Shown here one piece after another: positions 47,120-56,777 of a stretch of DNA of 64,000 nucleotides. The translations under genes were made by a program, and so were the position numbers. The stretch's first letter is position 1. Every line of letters starts with the position of its first letter. Origin of the DNA: Dryocola sp031988645. Lineage in GTDB: Bacteria; Pseudomonadota; Gammaproteobacteria; Enterobacterales; Enterobacteriaceae. The notes under the pieces were generated by a model, which saw only the letters and a list, made by a program, of their open reading frames with translations, ran no database searches and had not been told where the DNA came from. Location: NCBI RefSeq assembly GCF_051307045.1, contig NZ_CP150452.1:248001-312000 (forward strand), given 5' to 3'.

Positions 47120-47653
47120 ATGAGCACTACTAACCATGACCACCATATCTACGTCCTGATGGGCGTTTCAGGCAGCGGCAAGTCCGCCGTCGCCAGTGAA
47201 GTAGCGCACCAGTTGAAAGCCGCTTTTCTGGATGGCGATTTCCTGCATCCGCGCAGCAATATCATGAAAATGGCCTCCGGTGAGCCGCTAAACGACGACG
47301 ACCGCAAGCCGTGGCTGCAGGCCCTCAACGACGCCGCTTTCGCCATGCAGCGCACCAATAAAGTCTCCCTGATCGTCTGCTCCGCCCTGAAAAAATGCTA
47401 CCGCGACCAGCTGCGCGACGGTAACCCGAACCTCTCTTTCATCTACATGAAGGGCGGGTTTGAGGTTATCGAAAGCCGCCTGAAGGCGCGTAAAGGCCAC
47501 TTCTTCAAAACCCAAATGTTAGTGACCCAGTTTGCAACGCTCGAAGAGCCGCAGGCGGACGAAAAAGATGTGCTGGTTGTCGATATCGATCAGCCGCTGG
47601 ACGGCGTGGTCGCCAGCACAATAGCTTTAATTAACAAAGGCAGTGCGCAGTGA
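47120..47653 (+). CDS. gntK: Thermoresistant gluconokinase GntK
   Basis: A 177-residue kinase that makes 6-phosphogluconate from gluconate. P-loop GVSGSGKSAVASEVA at residues ~15-29; FLDGDFLHPRSN and the LxxDDRKPWL segment are family marks. Overlaps gntU by four bases. Confidence 0.96.
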   Translation: MSTTNHDHHIYVLMGVSGSGKSAVASEVAHQLKAAFLDGDFLHPRSNIMKMASGEPLNDDDRKPWLQALNDAAFAMQRTNKVSLIVCSALKKCYRDQLRDGNPNLSFIYMKGGFEVIESRLKARKGHFFKTQMLVTQFATLEEPQADEKDVLVVDIDQPLDGVVASTIALINKGSAQ

Positions 47654-48990
47654 GTACATTAACGCTTGTTTTAACAGCGGCAGGATCGGTTTTACTGCTG
47701 CTGTTTTTAGTCATGAAGGCGCGCATGCACGCCTTCCTGGCTTTGATGGTGGTGTCTGTTGGCGCAGGGCTGTTTTCCGGAATGCCGCTTGAAAAAATCG
47801 CCGCAACCATGGAAAAAGGGATGGGCGGTACGCTGGGCTTCCTTGCGATCGTCGTCGCGCTCGGCGCGATGTTCGGCAAAATTCTTCATGAAACGGGCGC
47901 GGTTGACCAGATTGCGGTCAAAATGCTCAAGTCCTTCGGCCACAGCCGCGCGCACTACGCGATTGGTCTTGCAGGCTTAATCTGCGCGCTGCCGCTGTTC
48001 TTCGAGGTGGCCATTGTGCTGCTGATTAGCGTGGCGTTCTCGATGGCGCGTCATACCGGCACTAACCTCGTTAAGCTGGTGATTCCTCTGTTTGCCGGCG
48101 TGGCCGCCGCCGCCGCCTTCCTGCTGCCGGGGCCTGCGCCGATGCTGCTGGCCTCCCAGATGCACGCCGACTTCGGCTGGATGATCCTGATTGGCCTGTG
48201 TGCGGCCATTCCCGGCATGATCGTCGCCGGCCCGCTGTTTGGCAATTTCATCAGCAAATACGTTGAGCTGCGCATTCCGGACGATATTTCCGAGCCGCAT
48301 CTGGGCGAGGGCAAGCTGCCTTCTTTCGGTTTCAGCCTGTCGCTTATTCTGCTGCCGCTGGTGCTGGTTGGCCTGAAAACTATCGCCGCGCGCTTTGTCG
48401 CGGAAGGTTCCACGCTGTACGACTGGCTGGAGTTTATCGGGCATCCGTTCACCGCGATTCTGGTCGCTTGCCTGGTGGCGATTTACGGCCTGGCCTACCG
48501 TCAGGGCATGGCGAAAGAAAAAGTCATGGAAATCTGCGGCCACGCTCTGCAGCCGGCGGGCATTATCCTGCTGGTCATCGGCGCAGGCGGCGTGTTCAAA
48601 CAGGTTCTGGTGGACTCCGGCGTCGGCCCGGCGCTGGGCGAAGCGCTGACCGGTTTAGGCCTGCCGATTGCGGTGACCTGCTTCGTGCTGGCCGCGGCGG
48701 TGCGAATCATTCAGGGCTCTGCAACGGTCGCCTGCCTGACGGCCGTAGGTCTGGTGATGCCGGTGATTGAACAGCTGAACTACAACGGCGCGCAGATGGC
48801 GGCACTGTCTATCTGTATCGCCGGCGGCTCGATTGTGGTGAGCCACGTAAACGACGCCGGCTTCTGGCTGTTCGGCAAGTTCACCGGCGCGACGGAAGGG
48901 CAAACCCTGAAAACCTGGACGATGATGGAAACCATCCTCGGCACCACCGGGGCGATTGTCGGGATGATAGCGTTTACGCTTCTGTCCTGA
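47650..48990 (+). CDS. gntU: Low-affinity gluconate transporter GntU
   Basis: A 446-residue Gnt-family permease with about 12 to 14 membrane segments, starting at a GTG that overlaps the gntK stop. Segments LPLFFEVAIVLLISVAFSMA and VSHVNDAGFWLFGKF are typical of the family. A terminator follows. Confidence 0.95.
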   Translation: MSTLTLVLTAAGSVLLLLFLVMKARMHAFLALMVVSVGAGLFSGMPLEKIAATMEKGMGGTLGFLAIVVALGAMFGKILHETGAVDQIAVKMLKSFGHSRAHYAIGLAGLICALPLFFEVAIVLLISVAFSMARHTGTNLVKLVIPLFAGVAAAAAFLLPGPAPMLLASQMHADFGWMILIGLCAAIPGMIVAGPLFGNFISKYVELRIPDDISEPHLGEGKLPSFGFSLSLILLPLVLVGLKTIAARFVAEGSTLYDWLEFIGHPFTAILVACLVAIYGLAYRQGMAKEKVMEICGHALQPAGIILLVIGAGGVFKQVLVDSGVGPALGEALTGLGLPIAVTCFVLAAAVRIIQGSATVACLTAVGLVMPVIEQLNYNGAQMAALSICIAGGSIVVSHVNDAGFWLFGKFTGATEGQTLKTWTMMETILGTTGAIVGMIAFTLLS

Positions 48991-49003
48991 TCTGTTGCGG
49001 AAA

Positions 49004-49038
49004 TAAAAAGGCAGCGCTCTTACGAGGCTGCCTTTTTT
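49004..49038 (+). terminator. Terminator of gntKU
   Basis: GGCAGC and GCTGCC flank an 11-base loop and are followed by six T and preceded by five A, so the structure can work for both gntU and convergent yhgN. Confidence 0.88.
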
Positions 49039-49070
49039 CGCTATGAAGCGGCAGTAAGGGGAAATTCAAA

Positions 49071-49664
49071 TTATCCCTGCATCCACGTGCGGATGCCGTC
49101 CAGGAACATCTGGGTGGAAAGCATAATCAGCACCAGGCCCATCAGGCGCTCCAGCGCGTTCACGCCCTTTTCGCCCAGCAGGCGCAGAAACAGCGACGAC
49201 TGCAGCAAAATCGCCACCGTTCCGCCCCATGCCAGCATCAGCGCGGCCACTAGATGCCCCATCTGGTTCGGGTACTGGTGCGAGAGCAGCATCAGCGTCG
49301 CCAGCAGCGAAGGGCCGGCAACTAAAGGGATAGCCAGCGGGACAATAAACGGCTCTTCGCCGGCGGGCAGGCCGGTGGTGCTGCCTTCATGGCTGGGGAA
49401 AATCATTTTTATCGCGATAAGGAACAGAATAATCCCGCCTGAGATGGAGACTGTTTCCGCGCGCAGGTTAAGAAACGCGAGGATTTTTTCCCCGGCAAAG
49501 AGGAAAATCAGCATCAGCAACAGCGCGATAAGCAGCTCGCGGATCATAATTTTCCGACGGCGTTTGGGCTCCGTATGCTTGAGCACCGACATAAAAATGG
49601 GCAGGTTGCCTAGTGGATCCATAATCAGGATCAGCAGGACCGCCGCGGATATAATTTCGTTCAT
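49071..49664 (-). CDS. yhgN: MarC-family membrane protein YhgN
   Basis: A 197-residue protein with six membrane segments; the start EIISAAVLLILIMDPLGNLP has the family Pro-Gly-Asn-Leu-Pro motif. The function of MarC/YhgN proteins is unknown and the old link with antibiotic resistance is not upheld. Convergent with gntU and divergent from asd. Confidence 0.94.
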   Translation of the reverse strand: MNEIISAAVLLILIMDPLGNLPIFMSVLKHTEPKRRRKIMIRELLIALLLMLIFLFAGEKILAFLNLRAETVSISGGIILFLIAIKMIFPSHEGSTTGLPAGEEPFIVPLAIPLVAGPSLLATLMLLSHQYPNQMGHLVAALMLAWGGTVAILLQSSLFLRLLGEKGVNALERLMGLVLIMLSTQMFLDGIRTWMQG

Positions 49665-49827
49665 CTGTCTTCCCCGAAAAGCGAACTGATTTTCCGCTAA
49701 TAAGCTGTGTTACTGATGCAGCGGATATCATTGATTAATTTCACTTGCGACTTTGGCTGCATTTTGTAAGGTGGATGGCAGTTTATTAATGCACACTACG
49801 CACACACTTCAGCACGGATAAGTCGCT

Positions 49828-50934
49828 ATGAAAAATGTAGGTTTTATTGGCTGGCGCGGTATGGTCGGCTCTGTACTCATGCAGCGCATGGTAGAAGAGC
49901 GTGACTTTGACGCCATTCGTCCCGTTTTCTTTTCTACTTCCCAGTTGGGCCAGGCGGCCCCCTCTTTTGCAGGCCAGTCTAACGGCACGCTTCAGGATGC
50001 TTACTCTCTGGAAGCACTGAAGGCGCTGGACATTATCATTACCTGCCAGGGCGGCGATTATACCAATGAAATCTACCCAAAGCTTCGTGAAAGCGGCTGG
50101 CAGGGCTACTGGATTGACGCCGCCTCCTCGCTGCGCATGAAAGACGATGCGATTATTATTCTCGACCCGGTAAACCAGCACGTTATCCAGGAAGGCCTCA
50201 ACAAAGGCGTGAAAACCTTTGTCGGCGGCAACTGTACCGTTAGCCTGATGCTGATGTCGCTGGGCGGCCTGTTCGCCAACGATCTGGTGGACTGGGTTTC
50301 CGTGGCGACCTATCAGGCGGCATCCGGCGGCGGCGCGCGCCATATGCGCGAACTGCTAAGCCAGATGGGGCAGCTGCACAACCATGTCGCAGGCGAGCTG
50401 GCCGATCCGGCTTGCGCCATCCTTGATATCGAACGCAAGGTGACCGAGCTGTCGCGCGGCGGCAATCTGCCGGTGGACAACTTTGGCGTGCCTTTGGCCG
50501 GCAGCCTGATTCCGTGGATCGACAAACAGCTCGATAACGGCCAGAGCCGTGAAGAGTGGAAAGGGCAGGCGGAAACCAACAAGATCCTTAACACCAGCAC
50601 CCTGATTCCCGTCGATGGTTTGTGCGTGCGCGTAGGCGCGCTGCGCTGCCACAGCCAGGCATTCACCATCAAATTGAAAAAAGATATTTCAATTCCCGCC
50701 ATTGAAGAGATGCTGGGCGCGCATAACGCCTGGGCGAAAGTTATCCCAAACGATCGGGAAATCACCATGCGCGAGCTGACGCCTGCTGCGGTAACCGGCA
50801 CGCTGACGACTCCCGTAGGCCGTCTGCGTAAGCTGAATATGGGGCCGGAATACCTCTCCGCCTTTACCGTAGGCGACCAGCTTCTGTGGGGCGCGGCGGA
50901 GCCGTTACGCAGAATGTTAAGGTTGATTGCGTAA
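49828..50934 (+). CDS. asd: Aspartate-semialdehyde dehydrogenase Asd
   Basis: A 368-residue enzyme that reduces aspartyl phosphate to aspartate semialdehyde for lysine, methionine, threonine and diaminopimelate synthesis. NADP-binding start KNVGFIGWRGMVGSVLMQRM; the catalytic Cys is residue 136 in FVGGNCTVSLML; the His region is LRCHSQAFTIKL. It is essential without DAP. Frame intact. Confidence 0.97.
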   Translation: MKNVGFIGWRGMVGSVLMQRMVEERDFDAIRPVFFSTSQLGQAAPSFAGQSNGTLQDAYSLEALKALDIIITCQGGDYTNEIYPKLRESGWQGYWIDAASSLRMKDDAIIILDPVNQHVIQEGLNKGVKTFVGGNCTVSLMLMSLGGLFANDLVDWVSVATYQAASGGGARHMRELLSQMGQLHNHVAGELADPACAILDIERKVTELSRGGNLPVDNFGVPLAGSLIPWIDKQLDNGQSREEWKGQAETNKILNTSTLIPVDGLCVRVGALRCHSQAFTIKLKKDISIPAIEEMLGAHNAWAKVIPNDREITMRELTPAAVTGTLTTPVGRLRKLNMGPEYLSAFTVGDQLLWGAAEPLRRMLRLIA

Positions 50935-50950
50935 TTATACTTACATACGA

Positions 50951-50977
50951 AAGGGGCATTGCGGCCCCTTTTTTTTT
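50951..50977 (+). terminator. Terminator of asd
   Basis: AAGGGGC and GCCCCTT form a stem with a short loop, followed by a long T run, 16 bases after the asd stop. Confidence 0.9.
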
Positions 50978-51204
50978 GCGCCATACATGACGTATCCGCA
51001 GGTCTTGCATTAATTCTCAGGAGTAAAATAGCGCGTTGGCTATGCTTAAGTTAGGACGGTTAAGACCGTCATGATGGTTAGTTGGGCGGAACAGCTTACA
51101 GGAAGTTTTTTTACGCTGTCCGTTTGGGTCAATGATAAGTGTCTCGTCAGCGCGTAAGCGTTGCGCTGGGTCAGATGACACATACAATAAACAGGACGAA
51201 TGCC

Positions 51205-53391
51205 ATGTCTGTTCTTCCAGAAAAAGACGTGATAAATGCGCTCATTACGGGTCATTTCGCCGACCCTTTCTCCCTGCTGGGGATGCATAAAACGGAAGCC
51301 GGGCTGGAAGTCCGCGCGCTGTTGCCAGACGCAACCGAGGTCTGGGTTATCGAACCAAAAACTGGCCGCAAGGTCGGCAAGCTTGAATGCCTCGACTCGC
51401 GTGGTTTTTTCTGCGGCGTTATCCCGCGTCGTAAAAACTTTTTTCGCTATCAGCTGGCCGTTATCTGGCACGGCCAGGAAAACCTGATTGACGACCCTTA
51501 TCGCTTTGGTCCGCTAATCCAGGAGATGGACAGCTGGCTGCTCTCCGAAGGCACGCATCTTCGCCCCTACGAAACGCTTGGCGCCCATGCCGATACCATG
51601 GACGGCGTGACCGGCACGCGCTTCACCGTCTGGGCGCCCAATGCGCGTCGCGTTTCCGTGGTCGGGCAATTTAACTACTGGGACGGCCGCCGCCATCCCA
51701 TGCGCCTGCGCCGTGAAAGCGGCATCTGGGAGCTGTTTATTCCCGGCGCGCATCCCGGCCAGCTCTACAAATTCGAACTGATTGATATCGAAGGCAACCT
51801 GCGGCTGAAAGCCGATCCTTACGCTTTTGAATCGCAAATGCGCCCGGAAACGGCCTCGCTGATCTGCGGCCTGCCCGAGAAAACCACCCTTAGCCCGGCG
51901 CGGCAAAAAGCCAACGGTTTCGATCGGCCTATCTCGATTTACGAAGTGCATCTCGGCTCCTGGCGCCGCCATGCCGACAACAATTTCTGGCTCAGCTACC
52001 GTGAGCTGGCGGACCAGCTGGTGCCCTATGTTAAAGAGATGGGCTTTACCCACCTCGAACTGCTGCCGATTAACGAACATCCGTTTGACGGCAGCTGGGG
52101 CTACCAGCCGCAGGGCCTGTACGCGCCGACGCGCCGCTTTGGCACGCGCGAGGATTTCCGCTACTTCATCAACGCGGCGCACGCGGCCGGGCTGAACGTG
52201 CTGCTTGACTGGGTGCCCGGCCACTTCCCGACGGATGACGCGGGCCTTGCGAAATTCGACGGCACCTCGCTTTACGAACACAGCGATCCGCGCGAAGGCT
52301 ATCACCAGGACTGGAACACGCTGATTTACAACTACGGGCGGCGCGAAGTCAGCAACTATCTGGTAGGCAACGCGCTGTACTGGATTGAACGCTTTGGCAT
52401 CGACGGTCTGCGCGTGGATGCGGTGGCGTCGATGATCTACCGCGACTACAGCCGCCAGCCCGGCGAATGGATACCCAATGACAAAGGCGGGCGCGAAAAC
52501 TTAGAGGCCATCGAATTCCTGCGCAATACCAACCGCATTATCGGCGAGCAAACGCCGGGCGCGGTCACCATGGCGGAAGAGTCGACGGACTTCCCCGGCG
52601 TGTCGCGTCCTCCGTCGTCGGGCGGCTTAGGCTTCTGGTTCAAGTGGAACCTGGGCTGGATGCACGACACCCTCGACTATATGAAGCTCGACCCGATACA
52701 TCGCCAGTATCATCACGACAAAATGACCTTCGGCATGCTCTATAACAGCACCGAAAACTTCGTGCTGCCGCTCTCGCACGATGAAGTGGTGCACGGTAAG
52801 AAATCTATTCTCGACAGGATGCCGGGCGATGCCTGGCAGAAGTTCGCCAACCTGCGCGCCTACTACGGCTGGATGTGGGCGTTCCCGGGTAAGAAGCTGC
52901 TGTTTATGGGCAACGAATTCGCCCAGGGCCGCGAATGGAACCACGACAGCAGCCTGGACTGGCATCTGCTGGAGGGCGACGATAACTGGCACCACGGCGT
53001 GCAGCGCCTGGTTCGCGATCTGAACCATACCTATCGTCATCATGCCGCCCTGCACGAGCTGGATTTCGACGCCTACGGCTTTGAGTGGCTGGTGGTGGAA
53101 GATAAGGTCAACTCGGTGTTTATTTTTGTGCGCCGCGACGCCCAGGGCAACGAGCTGATTGTTGCCAGCAACTTTACGCCGGTGCCGCGCTATAACTACC
53201 GTTTTGGCATCAACCAGCCGGGCCGCTGGCGCGAAGAGCTGAACACCGACTCCATGCACTACCACGGCAGCAATACCGGCAACAGCGGCGTGGTGCAAAG
53301 CGACGCCATTCCAAGCCACGGGCGCGAGAATTCACTGAACCTGACGCTGCCTCCGCTTGCGACCATCTGGCTGGTCCGGGAGGGTGAATGA
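51205..53391 (+). CDS. glgB: Glycogen branching enzyme GlgB
   Basis: A 728-residue 1,4-alpha-glucan branching enzyme, same length as E. coli. It has an N-terminal CBM48 domain (TRFTVWAPNARRVSVVGQFN), then the GH13 barrel with the nucleophile Asp in DGLRVDAVASMIYRDYSR and acid Glu in MAEESTDFPGVSRP. The frame starts upstream at 51139, but the ATG at 51205 gives the family N-terminus just before DVINALI. The stop overlaps glgX by four bases. Confidence 0.97.
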   Translation: MSVLPEKDVINALITGHFADPFSLLGMHKTEAGLEVRALLPDATEVWVIEPKTGRKVGKLECLDSRGFFCGVIPRRKNFFRYQLAVIWHGQENLIDDPYRFGPLIQEMDSWLLSEGTHLRPYETLGAHADTMDGVTGTRFTVWAPNARRVSVVGQFNYWDGRRHPMRLRRESGIWELFIPGAHPGQLYKFELIDIEGNLRLKADPYAFESQMRPETASLICGLPEKTTLSPARQKANGFDRPISIYEVHLGSWRRHADNNFWLSYRELADQLVPYVKEMGFTHLELLPINEHPFDGSWGYQPQGLYAPTRRFGTREDFRYFINAAHAAGLNVLLDWVPGHFPTDDAGLAKFDGTSLYEHSDPREGYHQDWNTLIYNYGRREVSNYLVGNALYWIERFGIDGLRVDAVASMIYRDYSRQPGEWIPNDKGGRENLEAIEFLRNTNRIIGEQTPGAVTMAEESTDFPGVSRPPSSGGLGFWFKWNLGWMHDTLDYMKLDPIHRQYHHDKMTFGMLYNSTENFVLPLSHDEVVHGKKSILDRMPGDAWQKFANLRAYYGWMWAFPGKKLLFMGNEFAQGREWNHDSSLDWHLLEGDDNWHHGVQRLVRDLNHTYRHHAALHELDFDAYGFEWLVVEDKVNSVFIFVRRDAQGNELIVASNFTPVPRYNYRFGINQPGRWREELNTDSMHYHGSNTGNSGVVQSDAIPSHGRENSLNLTLPPLATIWLVREGE

Positions 53392-55394
53392 CGTTACTGA
53401 GCGCGGGCAATTCGGCGCCGTATGGGGCGTTTTATGACGGAAAAGGGGTGAACTTCACCCTGTTTTCCGCCCATGCGCATAAAGTCGAACTGTGCGTTTT
53501 TGACGAACACGGCCATGAGCAGCGCTACGACCTGCCGATGCGTACCGGGGATATCTGGCACGGCTATCTGCCCGGCGCCAAACCGGGTTTGCACTACGGC
53601 TACCGGGTTCACGGCCCCTGGGAGCCGGATAACGGGCACCGCTTCAATCCAGCTAAATTACTGCTCGACCCCTGCGCGCGCGTGGTGGTCGGCGGCCTGA
53701 ACGATCATCCCCATTTCCACGGCGGGCATGACCAGCCTGATATGCAGGACGACGCCGCCGAAATGGCGAAATGCGTGGTGGTGCAGGATAAATTCGACTG
53801 GGAAGACGACGAGCATCCGCGCACGCCGTGGGGCAAGACCGTTATCTACGAGGCCCACGTTCGCGGTTTGACGCTGCTTCATCCGGATATTCCGCAGGAC
53901 ATTCGCGGCACCTACGCGGCGCTTGGCCACCCGGTCATGATCGCCTATTTCCAACGCCTGGGGATTACGGCGCTGGAGCTGCTGCCGGTGGCGCATTTTG
54001 TTACCGAGCCGCGCGTCGCGCAGCTGGGGTTGAGCAACTACTGGGGATATAACCCGCGCGCTTTCTACGCGACAGAAGGCTATTACGCCTCCGGCGGCGA
54101 TCCGCTGAAGGCTGCCGACGAGCTGCGCGGGGCAGTCAAAGAGCTGCATAAGGCGGGCATCGAAGTGATTCTGGATATCGTGCTCAACCACAGCGCGGAG
54201 CTGGATCTGGACGGCCCGACCTTCTCGCTGCGCGGAATCGATAACCGTAGCTATTATTGGTTAATGGATAACGGCGATTATCACAACTGGACGGGCTGCG
54301 GTAACGCATTGAATTTGAGCACGCCGGGAGTGGTCGCCCAAATGGTGGACTGCCTGCGTTACTGGGTCGATTGCTGCCATGTGGACGGTTTTCGCTTCGA
54401 TCTGGCGTCGATCATGGGCAGAACGCCGCAGTTTCGCCAGGACGCGCCGCTGTTTGAAGCGATCAAAAACGATCCGGTGCTTTCACAGATCAAGCTGATA
54501 GCCGAGCCCTGGGATATCGGCCCGGGCGGCTATCAGGTCGGCAACTATCCGCCGTTATTTGCCGAGTGGAACGACCATTTTCGCGACGGCATGCGCCGCT
54601 TCTGGCTGCGGCAGGACCTCTCCCCCGGAGGGTTCGCCTGCCGCTTTGCCGGTTCAAGCGATGTTTACCGCCGCGAAGGTCTTCTTCCCTCAGCCAGCAT
54701 CAACTTAATCACGGCCCACGACGGCTTCACCCTGCGCGACTGCGTGAGCTTTAACAATAAGCACAACGAAGCCAACGGCGAAGATAACCGTGACGGGACA
54801 GGCAATAATTACAGCAACAACCACGGGTTTGAAGGGCTGGAAGCCAGCCTGAACATTAAAGAGCGGCGTCGCAACAGCGTACACGCGCTGCTCACGTTGT
54901 TATTGCTCTCCCAGGGCACGCCGATGCTGCTTGCCGGTGACGAACACGGCCACAGCCAGCACGGCAACAACAACGCTTACTGTCAGGACAACGCCCTGAC
55001 GTGGCTTGACTGGGAGCACTGTAACGATGGTTTGACAACTTTTACCGCGGCATTGATTCATCTGCGCCAGTCTATTCCGGCATTAACCCGCAATAGCTGG
55101 TGGGAGGAAGGCGATGACAATGTGCGTTGGTTAAATAAAGAGGCGCAGCCTCTTAGCGCTGACGAGTGGCAAAGCGGGATCCATCGTCTGCAAATCCTGC
55201 TCAGCGAACGTTGGCTTGTTACGATAAATGCCACCGAAGAAGTGGCAGATATCGTATTACCTGAAGGGGAATGGCGAGCCATTCCTCCTTTTGCCGGAGA
55301 GGATAACCCGGTGGTAATGGCTGTTTGGCATGGGGCCCTGCGCACGGAGTCTGCGTATTCCAGAAGTCATGAAAAAGGAGTCAGTCATGGTTAG
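53388..55394 (+). CDS. glgX: Glycogen debranching enzyme GlgX, 3' end frameshifted as written
   Basis: A GH13 enzyme that removes short branches left by phosphorylase. CBM48 domain near the start, catalytic regions VDGFRFDLASIMGRT and LIAEPWDIGPGGYQ, and conserved end region IPPFAGEDNPVVMAVWHG. After that the written frame gives a foreign tail, ALRTESAYSRSHEKGVSHG, and runs 8 bases into glgC. Removing one G and one C from GGGGCCC (55332-55338) gives PAHGVCVFQKS and a stop at 55372, matching the family ending PAHGLCVFQR. The true protein is thus about 660 residues, and glgC starts 15 bases later. The only two-base lesion in the window. Confidence 0.93.
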   Translation: MTLLSAGNSAPYGAFYDGKGVNFTLFSAHAHKVELCVFDEHGHEQRYDLPMRTGDIWHGYLPGAKPGLHYGYRVHGPWEPDNGHRFNPAKLLLDPCARVVVGGLNDHPHFHGGHDQPDMQDDAAEMAKCVVVQDKFDWEDDEHPRTPWGKTVIYEAHVRGLTLLHPDIPQDIRGTYAALGHPVMIAYFQRLGITALELLPVAHFVTEPRVAQLGLSNYWGYNPRAFYATEGYYASGGDPLKAADELRGAVKELHKAGIEVILDIVLNHSAELDLDGPTFSLRGIDNRSYYWLMDNGDYHNWTGCGNALNLSTPGVVAQMVDCLRYWVDCCHVDGFRFDLASIMGRTPQFRQDAPLFEAIKNDPVLSQIKLIAEPWDIGPGGYQVGNYPPLFAEWNDHFRDGMRRFWLRQDLSPGGFACRFAGSSDVYRREGLLPSASINLITAHDGFTLRDCVSFNNKHNEANGEDNRDGTGNNYSNNHGFEGLEASLNIKERRRNSVHALLTLLLLSQGTPMLLAGDEHGHSQHGNNNAYCQDNALTWLDWEHCNDGLTTFTAALIHLRQSIPALTRNSWWEEGDDNVRWLNKEAQPLSADEWQSGIHRLQILLSERWLVTINATEEVADIVLPEGEWRAIPPFAGEDNPVVMAVWHGALRTESAYSRSHEKGVSHG

Positions 55395-56670
55395 GTTTGA
55401 AAAGAACGATCCTCTGATGTTGGCAAGACAGCTGCCGAATAAAGCAGTTGCGCTGATTTTGGCCGGTGGCCGCGGTACCCGATTAAAAGATTTAACTTCG
55501 ACCCGTGCGAAGCCCGCCGTGCACTTTGGCGGCAAGTTCCGCATTATCGATTTTGCGTTATCCAACTGTATTAACTCTGGCATCCGTCGTATCGGCGTGA
55601 TTACCCAGTATCAGTCCCACACGCTGGTGCAGCATATCCAGCGCGGCTGGTCCTTTTTCAGCGAGGAGATGAACGAGTTTGTCGACCTGTTGCCCGCGCA
55701 GCAGCGCGTACACGGGGAAAACTGGTATCGCGGCACGGCGGATGCCGTCACGCAGAACCTCGACATTATTCGTCGCTACAAAGCTGAATACGTGGTGATT
55801 CTGGCCGGGGACCATATTTACAAGCAGGACTACTCGCGCATGCTTATCGACCACGTCGAGAAGGGCGCGCGCTGTACGGTGGCCTGTATGCCGGTGCCGC
55901 TGCACGAAGCGACGGCGTTTGGCGTAATGGCCGTAGACGAAGAAGACAAGATAATCGAATTCGTTGAAAAACCTGCTAATCCGCCTTCCATGCCTGGCGA
56001 CGACAGCAAAGCGTTAGCCAGCATGGGGATTTATGTTTTTGATGCCGATTACCTCTATGAACTGCTTGAAGCCGACGACGTCGACGAAAATTCCAGCCAC
56101 GATTTCGGCAAAGATATTATTCCCTACGTCATGAAGTCCGGCCAGGCGTTCGCCCACCCGTTCCCGCTGTCCTGCGTACAGTCCGATCCGAACGCAGAGC
56201 CGTACTGGCGCGATGTGGGGACGCTGGAGGCCTACTGGAAAGCCAACCTCGATCTCGCCTCGGTTACGCCGGAGCTGGATATGTACGACCAGGAATGGCC
56301 GATTCGCACCCATATGGAACCGCTGCCGCCGGCAAAATTTGTGCAGGACCGCTCGGGCAGTCACGGCATGACGCTGAACTCGCTGGTTTCCGGCGGGTGC
56401 ATTATCTCCGGGTCGGTGGTGGTGCAGTCGGTATTGTTCCCAAGGGTGCGTATTAACTCGTTTTGTAATATCGATTCGTCAGTTCTGCTGCCGGATGTAA
56501 AAGTGGGGCGTTCGTGCCGCCTGCGCCGCTGCATTATCGACAGGGCGTGCGTTATCCCGGAAGGCATGGTTATTGGCGAAAACGCTGAAGAAGACGGGCG
56601 TCGTTTCTACCGCTCGGAAGAGGGTATTGTGCTGGTAACCCGGGACATGCTGGCCAAACTGCAAGGTTGA
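55387..56670 (+). CDS. glgC: ADP-glucose pyrophosphorylase GlgC
   Basis: A 427-residue enzyme that makes ADP-glucose from glucose-1-phosphate and ATP, the control step of glycogen synthesis; activated by fructose-1,6-bisphosphate in enterics. Nucleotide motif LILAGGRGTRLKDLT, then AKPAVHFGGKFRIIDFALSN and a C-terminal left-handed beta helix. ATG at 55387 with AAGGAG upstream. The last residues (MLAKLQG) are shorter than the E. coli tail. In E. coli CsrA blocks this start site. Confidence 0.96.
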   Translation: MVRFEKNDPLMLARQLPNKAVALILAGGRGTRLKDLTSTRAKPAVHFGGKFRIIDFALSNCINSGIRRIGVITQYQSHTLVQHIQRGWSFFSEEMNEFVDLLPAQQRVHGENWYRGTADAVTQNLDIIRRYKAEYVVILAGDHIYKQDYSRMLIDHVEKGARCTVACMPVPLHEATAFGVMAVDEEDKIIEFVEKPANPPSMPGDDSKALASMGIYVFDADYLYELLEADDVDENSSHDFGKDIIPYVMKSGQAFAHPFPLSCVQSDPNAEPYWRDVGTLEAYWKANLDLASVTPELDMYDQEWPIRTHMEPLPPAKFVQDRSGSHGMTLNSLVSGGCIISGSVVVQSVLFPRVRINSFCNIDSSVLLPDVKVGRSCRLRRCIIDRACVIPEGMVIGENAEEDGRRFYRSEEGIVLVTRDMLAKLQG

Positions 56671-56687
56671 AAGTAAAGGATTGACCC

Positions 56688-56709
56688 ACGCGCGGCGCGT
56701 GCCGCGCGT
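56688..56709 (+). terminator. GC-rich hairpin between glgC and glgA
   Basis: ACGCGCGGC and GCCGCGCGT form a perfect 9-base stem with a GCGT loop, inside the operon. TTGTCATTTT follows. It may attenuate or stabilise the message rather than terminate fully. Confidence 0.5.
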
Positions 56710-56777
56710 TGTCATTTTATCGTTCGGCGCTGTACCTGACTGAAAAACGGCGTCGCGACTTGCTAACGGGAGCGATA

